A DNA stretch of 9,460 nucleotides. It comes from Verrucomicrobiota bacterium. GTDB lineage: Bacteria > Verrucomicrobiota > Verrucomicrobiia > Chthoniobacterales > UBA10450. Under the pieces are notes generated by a model that searched no databases, had not been told where the DNA came from, and saw only the letters and a program-made list of their open reading frames with translations. Of this stretch, positions 1 to 6,206 are shown piece after piece. Within the stretch, counting starts at the first letter, position 1. The number at the start of each line of letters is the position of its first letter. Both the position numbers and the translations under genes were made by a program. The DNA lies in contig QHOQ01000115.1 in the NCBI GenBank assembly GCA_003219355.1, positions 4,622 through 14,081 of the forward strand, read 5' to 3'.

Positions 1-629
1 TAACCGTCGTGATTGTAACGACGCCAGCCCGGGCCTTGTGGCAGATTGTATTTGAGAACCCGATCGATTACTTCGATTGAATCGCGAACGATCGGATCGC
101 TTGCATCGCGAATACCGAATCGTACCAGATGCAGGAAGTCGCCGCCGACCACATTTCGCGCCGGATGCAGGCCGCCGCCGTTAGCCAGTTGAATCATCGT
201 TGTATTCGGATCGGCGTGAGAATCAGGCGCGTTAGGGTCGGCCGGGTTGATGCGGATGTAGTGACGAGGGAATCGCTCGACCAGCTCACCCTCTGTTGTC
301 ACCGTCCATTCTTCGATGTGCGCCGCCAGCCAGTCAGCATACGCAAAAACAAAACCCGCAGCTGCAGTTTCGCCGTATTCCGTGGCCCACTCCGCTGCGC
401 AGACTAGGGCGGCAATCACGGTGGCAAGGGTGGAAGGTGAGTAGCCGGCGTTTTCTTCCCATCGGTCCTGGCTGGTAACCGGGCCTTGCAGGATCAAGTG
501 TGCTGCGGCGCGCACAATCATCGTGCGTGGATTAAACAAGCCGAGTGCGTCTTGTTTGTGCAAACGCCATGCCAGTAATATTGGCGCGGCGACCTGGTCG
601 AGTTGCAGGCCGGACCAATAAGCGGTTTC
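1..629 (-). pseudogene. GH15 glucoamylase catalytic domain, displaced frame and cut by window edge
   Basis: This open frame continues the GH15 protein from about base 629 leftwards to the window edge with no stop. It reads ETAYWSGLQLDQVAAPILLAWRL, then DRWEENAGYSPSTLAT, whose Glu pair (bases 453-458) matches the site of the general acid in bacterial GH15 enzymes, then RHYIRINPADPNAPDSHADP, IQLANGGGLHPARNVVGGDF and, at the edge, LPQGPGWRRYNHDG. All are strong family blocks, so this is genuine catalytic-domain code. The general base region lies beyond the window. It has no convincing start or ribosome site of its own and cannot follow the upstream part without a frame change. Sequence conservation inside both halves looks intact, which fits a recent mutation or an assembly error rather than old decay. 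Confidence 0.8.
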
Positions 630-1725
630 GCTGGATTGCTGCGAGCCAGATCAATGCGCGCAGCGGCGTGCCCGTCTGGCCCGTAGCGAGAAGTGCTGTT
701 GCGCTTTGTACGAGGTCACGGGTCCACACGAGATGATAACCGCCCAGATCGTTGTCGCCCTTGGTTTCGCCCCAGGGGATACTCATCGACGCGACGAGCG
801 CGCCTTGAAAAACTTTGTCTTCATGCGCCAGGAGCACACAACGGCTGAGTCGATACATTCCGCCGCCGTCGGTAGTGTCGGCGCTGAAGTCGAATTTCGG
901 ATTCACAACTGCGCGCTGCCACTGACGGATATAGCCCTGACGATGTGACTCGAACGGCTCCGCCAACGATTGGAACAACTTGGCGGTTGTGCTCTGGTAG
1001 CTGCGACCAAATGCTAGCGCGACCGTGAATTCATTGGTGGCTTGCAGATCGATTTCGCCGGTCAATGCGATATTGCCGTTCTCGGCTGTGCGAAACTGCC
1101 AGTCCATTTTGAAATTGTGCATAAGATCCTGCCAACCGTCGCTGAAACCGACATAGCCGACCGATCGGCAAGAGAAGCCGGAGCTGCATGCCATGATCAG
1201 GTGGACGTTTTCGCGTTGAGCGCGGATGAGTTCGATACCGCCCACTTCAGAGCACCAGCCGGAGTTGCCGGCGCCACAACCGGCGATGTGAGGAGCCAGC
1301 AACGCGTAGAGTCGCAACTTCCCACGTAGCGATTCGTCCAGCGCTTCAAGTTTGGTGTGCACGAGCAAAACCGATTGGTGTGGATCGGCGAAGACATGTT
1401 TTACGACACGGTAGCGGCCGCGTGGCTCCGAATTCGTGAGGCGGTAAAAGAGGCAATCGCGCTCCGGGTACTTAATCGCATGAGTCAGGTCGCGCTTTTC
1501 CTCGTGGCAAAACGTTTCTCCGTCAGTGATGAGAAACTGAAAGTCCCGCGTATTAGGTTGATCGATGTGTGGATAGTAAATCTCGTTTACGATGCCGTGA
1601 CTAAGCGTGAACCAGACGCGGCAACTGGTATGATAGGCTGTGCCGACGCCTTCTTTCGCGCTCGAAGTCCAGCGGGATTCGATCCCAGGCGCGCCAAACG
1701 CCACTTCATTCTCAGGCGGATTCAT
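532..1725 (-). CDS. GH15 glucoamylase-like protein, N-terminal part (frame broken near base 630)
   Basis: Exo-acting alpha-glucan hydrolase of family GH15, glucodextranase/glucoamylase type, releasing glucose from alpha-linked glucans. The start at 1725 is followed by AFGAPGIESRW, SSAKEGVGTAYHTSCRVWF, NEIYYPHIDQP and DGETFCHEEKRDL, the usual opening of these proteins (beta-sandwich domain N, about residues 1-265). The (alpha/alpha)6 barrel then begins with NPKFDFSAD, YRLSRCVLLAHEDK, SIPWGETKGDNDLGGYH and VWTRDLVQSA. Family-like sequence stops at residue 365 (LAAIQ, base 631); the remaining 32 codons to 532 are out of frame and arginine-rich, unlike the family. The catalytic continuation is in another frame at 1-629. 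An in-frame TGA lies a few codons upstream of the start, and no clear Shine-Dalgarno is visible. No signal peptide, so probably cytoplasmic. The family is secure; whether the gene works is doubtful. Confidence 0.85.
   Translation of the reverse strand: MNPPENEVAFGAPGIESRWTSSAKEGVGTAYHTSCRVWFTLSHGIVNEIYYPHIDQPNTRDFQFLITDGETFCHEEKRDLTHAIKYPERDCLFYRLTNSEPRGRYRVVKHVFADPHQSVLLVHTKLEALDESLRGKLRLYALLAPHIAGCGAGNSGWCSEVGGIELIRAQRENVHLIMACSSGFSCRSVGYVGFSDGWQDLMHNFKMDWQFRTAENGNIALTGEIDLQATNEFTVALAFGRSYQSTTAKLFQSLAEPFESHRQGYIRQWQRAVVNPKFDFSADTTDGGGMYRLSRCVLLAHEDKVFQGALVASMSIPWGETKGDNDLGGYHLVWTRDLVQSATALLATGQTGTPLRALIWLAAIQRNRLLVRPATRPGRRANITGMAFAQTRRTRLV
625..636 (-). other. Frame-break junction in GH15 gene
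   Basis: On the minus strand the last family-consistent codons are ATC CAG (bases 636-631) and the next family-consistent codon is GAA (629-627), leaving one extra base at 630. From my knowledge of the family, relatives carry roughly 14 further residues here, of the form RPDG..PQN.W.DG, between the IQ and the YW. Their absence suggests a deletion of about 40 bases that is not a multiple of three, rather than a single-base slip. Confidence 0.6.
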
Positions 1726-1798
1726 CGGTGACGTTGCGCGAATCGAAGCCGAACAACAAGATGGTCAGAATGCAAACAAATACGATCGGACTTATCAT
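1712..1798 (-). CDS. Possible 28-codon hydrophobic ORF overlapping GH15 start
   Basis: An ATG at 1798 opens a short frame that reads MISPIVFVCILTILLFGF and then a polar tail ending DESA. Its TGA lies inside the first codons of the GH15 gene, in a different frame, overlapping it by 14 bases. The stretch IVFVCILTILLFGF could form one membrane segment. No Shine-Dalgarno is visible before the ATG. It may be a translated leader coupled to GH15, the remnant of a signal peptide, or chance. Evidence is weak. Confidence 0.15.
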   Translation of the reverse strand: MISPIVFVCILTILLFGFDSRNVTDESA

Positions 1799-2041
1799 TG
1801 ATCAAGATGTCGGCGATCACTCAGCGCCGGCTATTGCGCGTACGCAAGATTTTGCCTTACCACTCATGAGGTGATCTTCGCTCCCTCGGTCGAGATAGAA
1901 ACGAGCTTAGTTGAAAGTGAAACAGAAGTAGAAGGCGTTATCTCCACTTAGAACAGCTCGAAGCCCGTCCGCCGAGTCAGGCTCGCCAGAGGACGAGCCC
2001 GTCCGATTGCCGGACAAGGTGCCTAACTTCCAATGCGCTCG
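1726..2041. other. Spacer between response regulator and GH15 gene
   Basis: This gap lies downstream of the regulator and upstream of GH15, both on the minus strand. Apart from the short hydrophobic ORF at 1712-1798 and the hairpin cluster at 1980-2015, nothing identifiable is seen. It should hold the GH15 promoter, but no convincing -35/-10 pair stands out. There is no tRNA, repeat or longer coding frame with protein-like composition. Confidence 0.6.
1980..2015 (-). terminator. Hairpin cluster downstream of response regulator, possible weak terminator
   Basis: Three small competing stems lie here. GGCTCG (1980-1985) pairs with CGAGCC (1994-1999); GGACG (1991-1995, read as GGACGAGCCCGTCC) pairs with the CGTCC ending at 2003; GTCCG (2001-2005) pairs with CGGAC (2011-2015) around a 5-base loop. 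On the minus strand they start about 27 bases after the regulator's TAA, a normal place for a terminator. There is no U-tract after any stem, so a classical intrinsic terminator is not shown. Confidence 0.3.
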
Positions 2042-2770
2042 TTACAGCTGGATCAAGCCGCGCCGGGTAGCGCTCGCCACAGCTTCGGTGCGGCTAATGA
2101 CGTTCATCTTGGCGAAGATTGCTTTCACGTGCGACTTCACGGTGCCTTCACTTATAAAGAGGGCCGAGCCGATCTCTTTATTGCTTTTTCCTTGAGCCAT
2201 CAGCTTGAGGACGTCGATCTCGCGCTGGCTCAAGGTTTCGCCGCTGACGCGTTGCGCGAGTTTGGCTGCGAGGTGCACCGGCATGCAAGTTTCGCCGGCG
2301 TGCACGCGGCGGATGCTATCCATCAACGCCTCACGGGGGACATCTTTGAGAAGATAACCTTTCGCGCCAGCCTGAATGGCGCGGTAAATATCTTCGTCGC
2401 CGTCAAATGTTGTCAGCACGATGATGTGCGCCTTGTCATTACCGGCGCGGATTTCTTTGATCGCACTGACGCCGTCGAGCTCGGGCATTCTCAAATCGAG
2501 CAGCGTCACATCGGGACGACACTGTTTCCAAAGATCGACTGCCTCGCGGCCATTACTGGCTTCGCCGACGACTGTCATATCCGGTTTGCGCCCAATCAGT
2601 GAGGCCAAGCCTTCGCGCACGACGCTGTGATCATCGGCGATGAGCACAGTGATGCGAGGCTTCTTCGCCGCGGCCTTAGAGCGGATTGTCTTTGACGTCT
2701 TCGTTCCGCGCGTCCTTGGCTTTTTTGCAGACTTGTTGGGTCTGCGAGGAGGTTTCTTTTTGGACGTCAC
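2042..2770 (-). CDS. NarL/FixJ-family response regulator with basic N-terminal tail
   Basis: Two-component transcription factor acting in the cytoplasm, partner of the kinase next to it. After a 39-residue tail comes a receiver domain (about 40-155): acidic pair D46-D47 in LIADDH, phospho-acceptor D92 in LLDLRMP, the conserved Thr at 120/121 in VLTTF, and K142 in YLLKD. A LuxR-type helix-turn-helix follows (about 178-240: LSQREIDVLKLMAQGKSNKEI, then SEGTVKSHVKAIFAKM). The start is GTG at 2770, which overlaps the kinase's TGA as GTGA, so translation is probably coupled. The tail is odd: 17 of the first 39 residues are Lys or Arg, with Ala, Pro, Ser and Thr, resembling histone H1 tails; usual family members start close to the receiver. 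No good internal start appears before the receiver, so the tail is probably real. Confidence 0.93.
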   Translation of the reverse strand: MTSKKKPPRRPNKSAKKPRTRGTKTSKTIRSKAAAKKPRITVLIADDHSVVREGLASLIGRKPDMTVVGEASNGREAVDLWKQCRPDVTLLDLRMPELDGVSAIKEIRAGNDKAHIIVLTTFDGDEDIYRAIQAGAKGYLLKDVPREALMDSIRRVHAGETCMPVHLAAKLAQRVSGETLSQREIDVLKLMAQGKSNKEIGSALFISEGTVKSHVKAIFAKMNVISRTEAVASATRRGLIQL

Positions 2771-5283
2771 AACATCGACTCGTGATTATGCGGCACCGTG
2801 ACGACGACCTTCGTGCCTTTGCCGCGCAAGCTGGTGACCTTTAATTCCCCTCCCATTTGTTCGACGCGCTCCCGCATTCCGGTCAGACCAACACCGTCAT
2901 GTCGATCTTTGACTTTGAATCCGTCACCGTCGTCACGAAGTTCCAGGCGAAGTTGCTTTGTATTACAGCTTAATCGTGTTTCAAAATTGTGTGGGTGCGC
3001 GTACTTGAGTGCGTTGGTCAACGCTTCCTGTCCGATGTGCATAAGATTCTCCTGCCAAACGTGCGACAACTCGGGCAGTTTGCCTCGCAATTCGAAAGTC
3101 GTATGAACTGCGGTTCCCGCCGTGGTGTTCTTGATAATTCCTTTCAACGCTTCCCAGAAATTCCCATCTTGTAAAACTCCTGGGCGCAGCGCATGAACTG
3201 ACCTACGCGCTTCATTCAAACTTTGCCGCGCCAATTCACTGGCCCGCTGCAAATGCTCGTTGGCTTCCTTACGACGGCAACACGCGATTGCATCCTCGGC
3301 CGCTTCCAACTGCACGATCACGCCGGTAAAACCTTGCGCGAGCGTGTCGTGAATGTCTCGAGCCATTCTGTTGCGTTCTCCCAAGACGGCGGCGCGCTGG
3401 CTTTGCTCGGCAAATTCGTTGAGTTGAATTGCAAGCATCGCTTGGTGAGCGAGCGCTTGCGCTAATTCGATCTCCTCCGGTCGATAAGGTGGCCTAGCCC
3501 CATGACGAACTCCGATGAATCCTTTAACATTCCCGCCCACCAGGGTTGGAATCCTCAGAAATTTCTTGGTTCCACCGGCCTTCAAATATTCGCGAAGAAC
3601 GCTGGAAATACGCGGATCATGTTCTACGTCTTCGCAGATGACAGGGGCTCCGGAAAAAAACACCTCCGCTAGTCCGGGATCTTCCTTCCACGATAAAGGA
3701 TTTTTAATGAATGGATGCTCCGGGTCGGCTTTGGCAAAATTTGCCCCTTCCGCCCAAGCACGTAAAACGAGCGAATCATTTGATTCGTCGAGCAACCAAA
3801 GGATCACGCTCTGCGCGTCCAAAAGGCGGCCGATTGTGCTCAGCATTTGTCCAAGGAACTTGTCCGGCGCGGGCGCAGTGGCGAGAACATCCAGGCTGTA
3901 GGTCAGTGCCTCGACCTGCCCGCGCGCGAGCTGCTCGGAAGCGCGCAGAGCGTCCTCAGCACGATCACGTTCAATAGCTATTCGCACAAGGTGCGTCGCT
4001 AACTCGATCAGCTCGAGGTCTTGCGAGTTCGGACTTCGCGGTTCGCGATAGTACATGCAGAAGGTTCCCAGGACTTTTCCTTTCGAAGAGAGTACTGGAT
4101 TCGACCAGGAGGCTCGCAGCCCGTGTTTCAGTGCTGAGGCGCGATGCTCCGGCACGTTCCACAGCGGGTCAGTCGCGATATCGGAGACGATGACCGGTGA
4201 TCCCCGATACGCCGCGGTGCCGCAAGAGCCGGCACATGGTCCAACTGGTAGCTTTTCCATTTGCTCCGTCCATTCTTTGGGGAGACTCGGTCCTGCAACG
4301 ACGTCCAGATAAACGCCATCGGGATTCAGCAACAAAACCGAAGCGAGCGTACCGCTCCGCTGTTCCTCGATAATCAGGCACAATGCATTTAGGATCTCTT
4401 TCAGCGCAACGCCGGTCGCGATCATCTCGAGGATCCGTTTCTCGCCAGCCAGCAAGGCTTCGCCTCGCTTGCGCTCGCTGATGTCGCGCAGGATCGCCTG
4501 GAAATATCCGCCACGTATCCCGGACACCGAGACTTCCACCGGAACGATCTCTCCGTTTTTGCGCACGAATTTCCTCTCGAATCGTACGGTGCGTTCCGTC
4601 TTTAATTTCTCGAGCCGTTCTTGAAACAGGTGGCGTTCTTCCGGGAGATAGGTGACGGTGACGGGCGTCCCGACCAGTTCGTCCTGGGGGAGCCCGGCCA
4701 GCTCAGCGCCCGCGCGGTTTCCCAAGACACAGATGCCATTGGCATCAACCACGTAGATCGCGTCGGGTGAAATCTCGATCAGGTCCCGATATTTCTCTTC
4801 GCTCTTACGCAGTTTTTCTTCCGCGCTTTTGCGCTCGGTCACATCCCGTAGCGTGCAGAGCGTGGACAAGAATTCTCCACTGTCAGAAAGACGTGGAACC
4901 GATGCGCCATCGAAGTGGACAATGGCGCCATCTTTTGTTCTCCAGCAGACTTGGTATTCCCGCGCTTTGCCTTCCAGTACATCTGCGAGCATTTCACGGG
5001 CAACCTGACGGTCCTCGGGAGGGAGCAGAAGTTGAAAAACATTCGCTCCGCGCAATTCCGAGTCTGAGTAGCCGCTGAGCTGAACGCCGCGCTGGTTGAT
5101 GCAAAGGATATTCCCGACGCGATCCAGGGAAAGGATCACATCATGGGATAGCTTAAACAGGTATTTCGCTGCGCTTTCGCCATCATCGGCTGCGAGACAA
5201 GGTTCGGCCCGCGGACTGAGTTCGCCAAAGGACGGAGGCCCGGCGGTCTGGATCGGCTCTGCAGCGCTGACTTCTGATTTCAT
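2767..5283 (-). CDS. Soluble multi-sensor histidine kinase, PAS-PAS-GAF-GAF-HisKA_3-HATPase
   Basis: Sensor kinase of the NarX/DegS-like class that autophosphorylates on His and passes the phosphate to a NarL-type regulator. Of 838 residues, PAS1 spans about 40-150 (ending RDVTERKSAEEKL), PAS2 about 160-272 (ending RDISERKRGE), GAF1 about 285-445 (GPCAGSCGTAAYRG, VSDIATDPLW), GAF2 about 455-622, and the dimerisation/phospho-acceptor domain about 630-705 with H645 in ARDIHDTLAQGF. The ATP-binding domain (about 740-833) has N757 in GQEALTNALKYA, a G1 box DDGDGF (784-789) and GVGLTGMRERV (797-807). There are no membrane segments, so the signal is probably cytoplasmic. C350 and C354 in GAF1 are in a motif common to this GAF type, so no redox role is assumed. 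The start ATG lacks a Shine-Dalgarno; a candidate leader ORF ends 10 bases before it. Ligand unknown. Confidence 0.93.
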   Translation of the reverse strand: MKSEVSAAEPIQTAGPPSFGELSPRAEPCLAADDGESAAKYLFKLSHDVILSLDRVGNILCINQRGVQLSGYSDSELRGANVFQLLLPPEDRQVAREMLADVLEGKAREYQVCWRTKDGAIVHFDGASVPRLSDSGEFLSTLCTLRDVTERKSAEEKLRKSEEKYRDLIEISPDAIYVVDANGICVLGNRAGAELAGLPQDELVGTPVTVTYLPEERHLFQERLEKLKTERTVRFERKFVRKNGEIVPVEVSVSGIRGGYFQAILRDISERKRGEALLAGEKRILEMIATGVALKEILNALCLIIEEQRSGTLASVLLLNPDGVYLDVVAGPSLPKEWTEQMEKLPVGPCAGSCGTAAYRGSPVIVSDIATDPLWNVPEHRASALKHGLRASWSNPVLSSKGKVLGTFCMYYREPRSPNSQDLELIELATHLVRIAIERDRAEDALRASEQLARGQVEALTYSLDVLATAPAPDKFLGQMLSTIGRLLDAQSVILWLLDESNDSLVLRAWAEGANFAKADPEHPFIKNPLSWKEDPGLAEVFFSGAPVICEDVEHDPRISSVLREYLKAGGTKKFLRIPTLVGGNVKGFIGVRHGARPPYRPEEIELAQALAHQAMLAIQLNEFAEQSQRAAVLGERNRMARDIHDTLAQGFTGVIVQLEAAEDAIACCRRKEANEHLQRASELARQSLNEARRSVHALRPGVLQDGNFWEALKGIIKNTTAGTAVHTTFELRGKLPELSHVWQENLMHIGQEALTNALKYAHPHNFETRLSCNTKQLRLELRDDGDGFKVKDRHDGVGLTGMRERVEQMGGELKVTSLRGKGTKVVVTVPHNHESML

Positions 5284-5293
5284 AATAAGTTAG

Positions 5294-5431
5294 TTAATCG
5301 CTTACGGAAACCCATGTCCGAGGTGGATTGTGCGCGCGTGCGCATGGCAGAAGTTTAACAATCCTGCGCTGTCGCGCCACTTTTGTTTCCTCCCTCGAAA
5401 GAGGTGTTATCCGCTCTCCCTTGCGAAACAT
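5294..5431 (-). CDS. Candidate 45-residue leader protein upstream of histidine kinase
   Basis: ATG at 5431 is preceded by a strong Shine-Dalgarno (GGGAGG) with 8 bases between. The frame reads MFRKGERITPLSREETKVAR, continues with QRRIVKLLPC and ends VSVSD before TAA at 5294-5296. The product would be small, basic and soluble, with no membrane segment and no domain I recognise. The stop is only 10 bases before the kinase ATG, which has no ribosome site of its own, so translation of this ORF could feed the kinase by re-initiation. It may be a leader peptide, a real microprotein or a chance frame; the strong ribosome site and tight spacing are the only support. Confidence 0.35.
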   Translation of the reverse strand: MFRKGERITPLSREETKVARQRRIVKLLPCARAHNPPRTWVSVSD

Positions 5432-5439
5432 CAAAAAAT

Positions 5440-5445
5440 CCTCCC
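5440..5445 (-). promoter_or_regulatory. Strong Shine-Dalgarno before candidate leader ORF
   Basis: The minus strand reads GGGAGG followed by ATTTTTTG and then ATG at 5431. This is a near-ideal ribosome site with an AT-rich spacer, and is the clearest one in the kinase upstream region. Confidence 0.45.
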
Positions 5446-5508
5446 ACTGCCTCGTGGTCGCGCGGCGCGAGTGTATCTACCGTCTGGAAGTAGACAAAAT
5501 TATCCAAA

Positions 5509-5679
5509 ATGAAAACCAAACTGAATCAAAGCACTCCGCGCCGCAGCTTACGCCAGATGTTTCGAAGACGTGCGCGCAGGCACGATCCCATGCTGCTGTT
5601 GAACATGTCGTTCTTTAACTTCACTGACGGGTGGAGCAGGGTTTTTTCGAGGGACCTGTATGGACGCTTCTCCGCCTGA
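5509..5679 (+). CDS. Candidate 56-residue arginine-rich protein overlapping SRPBCC start
   Basis: An ATG in an A-rich context opens a frame reading MKTKLNQSTPRRSLRQMFRR, then more Arg and an aromatic second half with NMSFFNFTDGW, and ends RFSA before TGA. It overlaps the first 20 bases of the SRPBCC gene in a different frame, an arrangement that could couple their translation. Roughly the first 25 residues are strongly basic, the rest is hydrophobic and aromatic. Only a poor ribosome site (GGAAG, about 18 bases upstream) is present, and I recognise no family. Its reality is uncertain. Confidence 0.25.
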   Translation: MKTKLNQSTPRRSLRQMFRRRARRHDPMLLLNMSFFNFTDGWSRVFSRDLYGRFSA

Positions 5680-6115
5680 CAACTCGACACAGACGATGGA
5701 GCCCGCGCCGATCGAGACGAACGCAGCACGGCACTCCGTCCTCGTGAAGGCGCCGATCGGCCAAGTCTATGAACGGTGGTCGCGCTTTGAGGACTTCCCG
5801 AGATTCATCACGCTATTGCGGGATGTGCAAAAAATGGATGACACCCACTTTTCTTATACATGGCATCCCAACGGGACCGAACAACGAGATGTTTTCCACA
5901 TCGTGCTTCGAATTCCCGAGCGCCGAATCGCCTGGCGCTCGACTTCCGACGGCTTCATGTCAGGCGTCGTTTCTTTCGAACCTCGCTCCAATGAAGACAC
6001 GGAAGTAACTCTGAAAATACGTTCGATTTTCGATCCCCCCAGCTTGGCACGAAGACTGGAAGAGTATCTAAGCAATTTCAAACGTTTAGTTGAGAGCGAA
6101 GAAGCGACATTATGA
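5660..6115 (+). CDS. SRPBCC (START-like/polyketide-cyclase-type) family protein
   Basis: A 151-residue protein with a single helix-grip domain (about 22-148) of the SRPBCC superfamily, which forms a deep pocket for hydrophobic ligands such as lipids or polyketides. Support: VLVKAPIGQVYERWSRFEDF with PRF directly after it (about 27-49), then PERRIAWRSTSDGFMSGVVSF (about 86-106) and EVTLKIRSIFDPP, followed by the long C-terminal helix RRLEEYLSNFKRLVE. This resembles the COG5637 type, uncharacterised proteins whose ligand is mostly unknown. The first 20 residues are polar and low in structure. The start at 5660 has GAGGG six bases upstream; the in-frame ATG at M13 is an alternative. No signal peptide or membrane segment. 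The RND permease follows after 91 bases on the same strand, so co-transcription is likely. No enzyme activity can be assigned. Confidence 0.85.
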   Translation: MDASPPDNSTQTMEPAPIETNAARHSVLVKAPIGQVYERWSRFEDFPRFITLLRDVQKMDDTHFSYTWHPNGTEQRDVFHIVLRIPERRIAWRSTSDGFMSGVVSFEPRSNEDTEVTLKIRSIFDPPSLARRLEEYLSNFKRLVESEEATL

Positions 6116-6130
6116 GAAATCTTCTCGCTC
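6094..6130 (+). other. Hairpin spanning the SRPBCC stop codon
   Basis: GAGCGA plus GAAG (6094-6104, one bulged A at 6100) pairs with CTTCTCGCTC (6121-6130), giving 10 base pairs around a 16-base loop that contains the TGA stop. No U-tract follows, so it is not a standard terminator. It could affect processing or the ratio of the SRPBCC and RND products. Confidence 0.25.
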
Positions 6131-6206
6131 GGAGAGTGAGGCCGAAGAGGCGGCGATGCCCGATCTCCTTAAGGAAGGCTTCTCTCTTTCCTGAAACTGT
6201 TAGCTC
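6116..6206 (+). other. SRPBCC-RND intergenic spacer
   Basis: A 91-base gap between two genes on the same strand. It contains AAGGAAGG at 6171-6178, the only purine-rich site, but it is about 28 bases from the RND ATG, too far for a normal ribosome site unless the RNA folds between them. No promoter or terminator is clear, so read-through from the SRPBCC gene is the simplest assumption. Confidence 0.4.

Larger units (their letters stand above)
5284..5659. other. Divergent control region between kinase operon and SRPBCC-RND genes
   Basis: This region separates the minus-strand two-component operon from the plus-strand transport genes and must hold promoters for both. I see no clear -35/-10 pair on either strand. 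A near-palindrome TGCGCGCGTGCGCA (5331-5344, one G-T mismatch) could be a protein-binding site, but it is also within a GC-rich run. Two small candidate ORFs, one per strand, occupy parts of it and are listed separately. Confidence 0.5.

Noticed and set aside
1357..1731. 124-codon plus-strand frame opposite the GH15 N-terminal region
   Set aside because: The minus strand carries strongly conserved GH15 blocks here, so the plus frame is a shadow.
2033..2602. 189-codon plus-strand frame opposite the response regulator
   Set aside because: It mirrors a receiver/LuxR gene whose catalytic residues are all present; the antisense product has no recognisable features.
3340..3380. Possible loss of kinase activity
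   Set aside because: The H-box His (H645), N-box Asn (N757) and both G-boxes are all present, so the kinase appears active.
5331..5344. Near-palindrome TGCGCGCGTGCGCA as a regulator operator
   Set aside because: It is a single copy in a GC-alternating run, and does not match any site I can name; kept only as a remark in the control-region entry.
5328..5618. 96-codon plus-strand frame in the divergent control region
   Set aside because: It has no ribosome site, Cys/Arg/Ser-rich composition, and overlaps better-supported small ORFs; no protein-like organisation seen.
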